From assembly GCF_030530965.1 (NCBI RefSeq), contig NZ_JAUMTY010000021.1, forward strand, positions 11,857-38,322: a stretch of DNA of 26,466 nucleotides, read 5' to 3'. Shown piece after piece: positions 23,120 through 26,466 of this stretch (its first letter is position 1; each line of letters starts with the position of its first letter). The position numbers were made by a program, and so were the translations under genes. Below the pieces are notes generated by a model. It ran no database searches, was not told where the DNA came from, and saw only the letters and a program-made list of their open reading frames with translations. This DNA comes from Corynebacterium sp. (lineage in GTDB: Bacteria > Actinomycetota > Actinomycetes > Mycobacteriales > Mycobacteriaceae).

Positions 23120-23881
23120 ATGACTGTAAAAAACGCGAACCGTGACGCCATTGTTCACGGTAAAATAACGACGGATCCGCTCCGCGACAAGCCGGCGTTC
23201 CCGTCGTGGGCTATGAAAATGACGATGGCGATCACGGGCCTTATCTTCGGGCTGTTCGTGCTCGTCCATATGATCGGTAACTTAAAGATCTACATGGGGG
23301 AAGAGCACCTCAACGACTACGCAGAGTTCCTGCGTACGGCGCTCGAACCCTTGTTCCCGCGTGAGGGCGTTCTGTGGATCGCACGTATTGTTCTTCTCGT
23401 CTGCTTAGTTCTGCACGTGTACTGCGGCTTAGCATTGCACGGGCGCGCACGGCGGTCACGGGGTAAGTTCCGCCGGACCGGGCTTGTGTCGGGAATGAAC
23501 ACCTTTGCAGCACGGTCCATGGTTGTGACGGGCCTGGTCCTGCTGCTGTTCATCATCTTCCACATTTTGGATTTGACGTTGGGCGTGCGGCCGATCGGAT
23601 CGAGTGAGTTTGAGGAGAACACCCCCGGTCACGCGAATGCTTATGCCAACCTCATTCACAGCTTTGATCGTCCCGGCGTTGCCATTTTCTACATCCTCGC
23701 CATGGTGATTCTGTTCGTCCACCTGTCGCACGGCATTTGGACGGCCATTTCCGATCTCGGAATTACCGGACACCGGTGGCGTCAGGTGATGCTGCTGGTC
23801 GCCTACATAGTTCCGGCCATCATCATGATCGGCAACATTTCGATTCCCCTCGCTGTTCTGACCGGCGCGATATCACTGTAG
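23120..23881 (+). CDS. sdhC: Succinate dehydrogenase cytochrome b subunit
   Basis: This 253-residue membrane anchor of succinate:menaquinone oxidoreductase has five hydrophobic segments (about 33-55, 85-107, 134-153, 188-206, 222-247). Histidines that can ligate two hemes b lie in or near them: His50, His99, His107, His148, His201 and His204. This is the B. subtilis-type diheme single-subunit anchor, also typical of corynebacteria, and there is no separate sdhD. It passes electrons from SdhAB to menaquinone. TGGAGGTG is close upstream of ATG 23120. The gene is first in the sdhCAB operon, with 16 bp to sdhA, and is preceded by GlxR-like and RamA-like elements. Confidence 0.93.
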   Translation: MTVKNANRDAIVHGKITTDPLRDKPAFPSWAMKMTMAITGLIFGLFVLVHMIGNLKIYMGEEHLNDYAEFLRTALEPLFPREGVLWIARIVLLVCLVLHVYCGLALHGRARRSRGKFRRTGLVSGMNTFAARSMVVTGLVLLLFIIFHILDLTLGVRPIGSSEFEENTPGHANAYANLIHSFDRPGVAIFYILAMVILFVHLSHGIWTAISDLGITGHRWRQVMLLVAYIVPAIIMIGNISIPLAVLTGAISL

Positions 23882-23897
23882 GCGGAGGTTACAAAAC

Positions 23898-25937
23898 ATG
23901 AGTGCAGTTATTCAGAACCCCCACAATCAGGGGCCGGACTTCGACTACGACACCGCTGTTGAGAATTTCACCGCGCCTGATTCCTGCGTCCCCGGAGTGA
24001 CCCTGGGCTCCAAATTAAAGGACAACGCTCCTCACATGAAGGGGCTCTCGCAGGCCGACGAGTGGGATTACGCTAAGCAACACTTCAAGCTGGTCTCACC
24101 CCTGAACCGCAAGAAGTTCACGGTCCTCGTCGTCGGTACCGGTTTGGCCGGCGGAGCTGCCGCCGCAGCACTGGGCGAGCTGGGCTACGACGTCAAGGTC
24201 TTCACCTACCACGACGCTCCTCGCCGTGCTCACTCGATTGCCGCGCAGGGTGGTGTGAACTCGTCTCGCTCGAAGAAGCTGGACAATGACTCCACCTACA
24301 ACCACACCAAAGACACGGTGAAGGGCGGCGACTACCGCTGCCGCGAGAACGACTGCTGGCGCTTGGCGGAAGAATCTCCGCGCGTCATCGACCACATGAA
24401 TGCCGTGGGCGCACCGTTCTCCCGCGAGTACGGCGGAACGCTGGCCACCCGTTCATTCGGTGGTGTCCAGGTCTCCCGTACCTATTACACCCGTGGTCAG
24501 ACAGGCCAGCAGCTCCAGCTGGCGACGACCTCCGCGCTGCAGCGCCAGATTGGTGCCGGCTCGGTTGAGATCTTCACCCACAACGAGATGATGGATCTCA
24601 TTATCGACGACGGCCGCTGCCAAGGCATCGTCACCCGTAACCTCATTACGGGCGAACTGACTGCCCACACCGGCCACGCCGTGATCCTCGGAACCGGCGG
24701 CTACGGCAACGTCTACTACATGTCCACGTTGGCGAAGAACTCCAACGCGTCGGCCATCATGCGTGCCTACGACCAAGGCGCCTACATGGCATCGCCGTCG
24801 TTCGTGCAGTTCCACCCGACGGGTATCCCGGTGAACTCGGACTGGCAGTCCAAGACGATTCTGATGTCGGAATCGCTGCGTAACGACGCCCGCGTCTGGA
24901 CGCCGAAGAAGAAGGCCGACGACCGCGACCCCAACGACATTCCCGAAGACGAGCGCGACTACTTCCTGGAGCGTCGCTACCCGGCGTTCGGTAACCTCGT
25001 CCCCCGCGATATCGCCTCCCGTGCGAACTCGCAGCAGATCAACGGTGGATACGGCGTCGGGCCATTGCACAACTCCGTGTACCTGGATCTGCGCGACGCT
25101 ATCCAGCGTCTGGGCAAGGACGTGATCAAGGAGCGTTACGGCAACTTGATCCAGATGTATGAAGAGACGATTGGTGAATCCGCATACGAAACACCAATGC
25201 GTATCGCTCCGACCTGCCACTACGTGATGGGTGGCCTGTGGACCGACTTCAACGACATGACGAACATCCCCGGCCTTTTCGCCGCTGGTGAGGCATCCTG
25301 GATGTACCACGGCGCGAACCGCTTGGGTGCGAACTCGCTGCTGTCGGCGTCGATTGACGGTTGGTTCACCTTGCCGTTCACGATTCCGAACTACCTGGCG
25401 CCGCTGCTGGGCACGAAGGTGCTCCCGGCTGATTCGCCGGCCGCCCAGGAAGCTCTGGAGCGGTCCAAGAAGCGCATCGAGAAGTTGATGAACATCCAGG
25501 CGAAGGACCCGCACGGGCCGGAATACTTCCACCGCAAGCTGGGAGACATCCTGTACTTCTCCTGCGGCGTGTCCCGAAACGTCGAAAATCTGGAAAAGGG
25601 CATCAAGGACATCCGCGAACTGCGCGACGAGTTCTGGCAGAACCTGCACATCCCGGGTGACGTCGATAACCTCAACCAGGTTTTGGAATACGCCAACCGT
25701 GTTGCTGACTACATGGATCTCGCGGAGCTCATGTGCGTTGACGCCATGGACCGCGACGAATCCTGTGGTGCCCACTATCGCGACGACCACCTCTCTGAAG
25801 ACGGTGAGGCAGAGCGCGATGACTCCAAGTGGTGCTTCGTCTCTGCGTGGGAACACAACGGCGATGGCAAGTTCATCCGCCACGCCGAGCCCCTGTACTT
25901 CGACCGCATCCCTCTGATGACAAGGAACTACAAGTAA
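23898..25937 (+). CDS. sdhA: Succinate dehydrogenase flavoprotein subunit
   Basis: This 679-residue catalytic subunit oxidises succinate to fumarate at the inner face of the membrane. After a corynebacterial-type N-terminal extension of about 70 residues comes the FAD Rossmann motif VVGTGLAGGAAAAALGELG (78-96). His112 in RRAHSIAAQGGVNSS is the expected covalent FAD attachment residue. Downstream are the active-site motifs GGTLATRSFGG, the HPTGIP loop and CHYVMGGLWTDF, followed by the FAD-contacting ANRLGANSLL. GGAGGT lies before ATG 23898. The last base of its stop codon is the first base of the sdhB ATG (TAATG), so SdhA and SdhB synthesis is probably coupled. The gene is intact. Confidence 0.97.
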   Translation: MSAVIQNPHNQGPDFDYDTAVENFTAPDSCVPGVTLGSKLKDNAPHMKGLSQADEWDYAKQHFKLVSPLNRKKFTVLVVGTGLAGGAAAAALGELGYDVKVFTYHDAPRRAHSIAAQGGVNSSRSKKLDNDSTYNHTKDTVKGGDYRCRENDCWRLAEESPRVIDHMNAVGAPFSREYGGTLATRSFGGVQVSRTYYTRGQTGQQLQLATTSALQRQIGAGSVEIFTHNEMMDLIIDDGRCQGIVTRNLITGELTAHTGHAVILGTGGYGNVYYMSTLAKNSNASAIMRAYDQGAYMASPSFVQFHPTGIPVNSDWQSKTILMSESLRNDARVWTPKKKADDRDPNDIPEDERDYFLERRYPAFGNLVPRDIASRANSQQINGGYGVGPLHNSVYLDLRDAIQRLGKDVIKERYGNLIQMYEETIGESAYETPMRIAPTCHYVMGGLWTDFNDMTNIPGLFAAGEASWMYHGANRLGANSLLSASIDGWFTLPFTIPNYLAPLLGTKVLPADSPAAQEALERSKKRIEKLMNIQAKDPHGPEYFHRKLGDILYFSCGVSRNVENLEKGIKDIRELRDEFWQNLHIPGDVDNLNQVLEYANRVADYMDLAELMCVDAMDRDESCGAHYRDDHLSEDGEAERDDSKWCFVSAWEHNGDGKFIRHAEPLYFDRIPLMTRNYK

Positions 25938-26466
25938 TGAAACTGCATCTAGAGATCTGGCGTCAGGCGGGCCCGGAATCCGAAGGACACTTCGAGTCTG
26001 TCGATGTCGATGACGCCGTCGAGCAAATGTCCATCCTCGAGCTGCTAGACCACGTCAACGAAGGCTACATCGAGCAAGGCAAAGAGCCTTTCGCTTTCGC
26101 CTCTGACTGCCGTGAAGGTATTTGCGGCACCTGCGGCTTGACCATCAACGGCCGCCCGCACGGACCGGACAAGAACAAGCCGGCCTGCCAGCAGCGCCTG
26201 TTCAACTTCAAAGATGGTGACAGCATCAAGATCGAGCCTCTGCGCTCTGCGGCATACCCCGTGATCAAAGACATGATCGTGGACCGCTCCGCACTGGATC
26301 GCGTGCTGGAACAAGGCGGATTTATCTCCGTCATGGCTGGTACCGCCCCCGATGCGGACTTCCTGCCCATGAACCACGCGGACGCCGAGAAAGCCCTCGA
26401 CTTCGCCGCATGTATCGGTTGCGGCGCTTGTGTCGCGGCCTGCCCGAACGGTGCAGCGCACCTGTT
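25937..26466 (+). CDS. sdhB: Succinate dehydrogenase iron-sulfur subunit, partial
   Basis: Only the first 176 codons are present; the gene continues past the right edge. The start ATG overlaps the sdhA stop as TAATG. The ferredoxin-like N-terminal domain has the [2Fe-2S] ligands Cys58, Cys63, Cys66 and Cys84 (CREGICGTC ... PAC). The second domain begins with the [4Fe-4S]-type motif CIGCGACVAACPNG (Cys159, 162, 165 and 169). The remaining cysteines for the third cluster lie beyond the window. It carries electrons from the flavin in SdhA to the hemes and menaquinone in SdhC. Sequence style matches the short B. subtilis/corynebacterial SdhB. Confidence 0.95.
   Translation, partial: MKLHLEIWRQAGPESEGHFESVDVDDAVEQMSILELLDHVNEGYIEQGKEPFAFASDCREGICGTCGLTINGRPHGPDKNKPACQQRLFNFKDGDSIKIEPLRSAAYPVIKDMIVDRSALDRVLEQGGFISVMAGTAPDADFLPMNHADAEKALDFAACIGCGACVAACPNGAAHL

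Noticed and set aside
24453..25883. A 476-codon open frame on the minus strand opposite sdhA
   Set aside because: It lies wholly antisense to a conserved, intact sdhA, has no ribosome site or recognisable domain, and is rich in Val/Arg/Gln/His as expected for the complement of GC-rich codons.
1..26466. CRISPR arrays, tRNA/rRNA genes, insertion sequences or prophage
   Set aside because: Reading both strands, I found no regularly spaced repeats, cloverleaf-like tRNA, rRNA segments, transposase or integrase motifs, or phage structural genes.

Overview
The window looks like a chromosomal segment of a high-GC Gram-positive actinobacterium, most likely a Corynebacterium. The evidence is a RamB-type acetate regulator, an aceA/aceB divergon carrying a RamB-box-like site, a corynebacterial-style sdhCAB operon, several apparently leaderless promoters and GC-rich hairpins without long U-tracts. 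I suspect a lipophilic or kroppenstedtii-like species, but the sequence alone does not prove the species.

Layout. (1) 1-2226, minus strand: a FecCD-type uptake system (permease, ATPase, substrate-binding lipoprotein running off the left edge), probably for iron-siderophore, heme or cobalamin, with a DtxR-like inverted repeat in its promoter. (2) 2445-4052, plus: a secreted S33/TAP-like serine peptidase. A strong hairpin separates it from a small AT-rich orphan gene on the minus strand (4144-4467). (3) 4765-10289, plus: a large FAD/NAD(P)-binding protein followed by two tandem paralogous type-B carboxylesterases. At least two of the three have a -10 element placed so that transcription would begin at the start codon. 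(4) 10313-16482, minus: a CrtI-like FAD oxidoreductase, a dicarboxylate/amino acid:cation symporter, ramB, and aceA (isocitrate lyase). (5) 16483-16987: the aceA/aceB control region, with overlapping RamB-type TTTGCAAA sites, G-runs resembling RamA sites and GlxR(CRP)-like half palindromes. (6) 16988-22796, plus: aceB (malate synthase G), then beta-phosphoglucomutase and a GH65 disaccharide phosphorylase. (7) 23120-26466, plus: sdhC, sdhA and the 5' part of sdhB, behind a GlxR-like palindrome.

How the genes fit together. Isocitrate lyase makes glyoxylate and succinate. Malate synthase consumes the glyoxylate with acetyl-CoA, succinate dehydrogenase consumes the succinate, the symporter may import C4-dicarboxylates, and RamB is the expected regulator. 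The right half is therefore a compact acetate/C2-C4 carbon island. The GH65/beta-PGM pair (disaccharide + Pi to glucose + beta-glucose-1-P, then glucose-6-P) sits inside it and would link trehalose- or maltose-type sugars to central metabolism. From memory, in better-known corynebacteria ramB lies next to sdhCAB while aceA/aceB are elsewhere, so joining all of them here is the main architectural novelty. I see no CRISPR array, tRNA, rRNA, prophage or intact insertion sequence, and no clearly new defence-type system. The least explained parts are the AT-rich 4.14-4.76 kb stretch and the FAD-protein/twin-esterase module.
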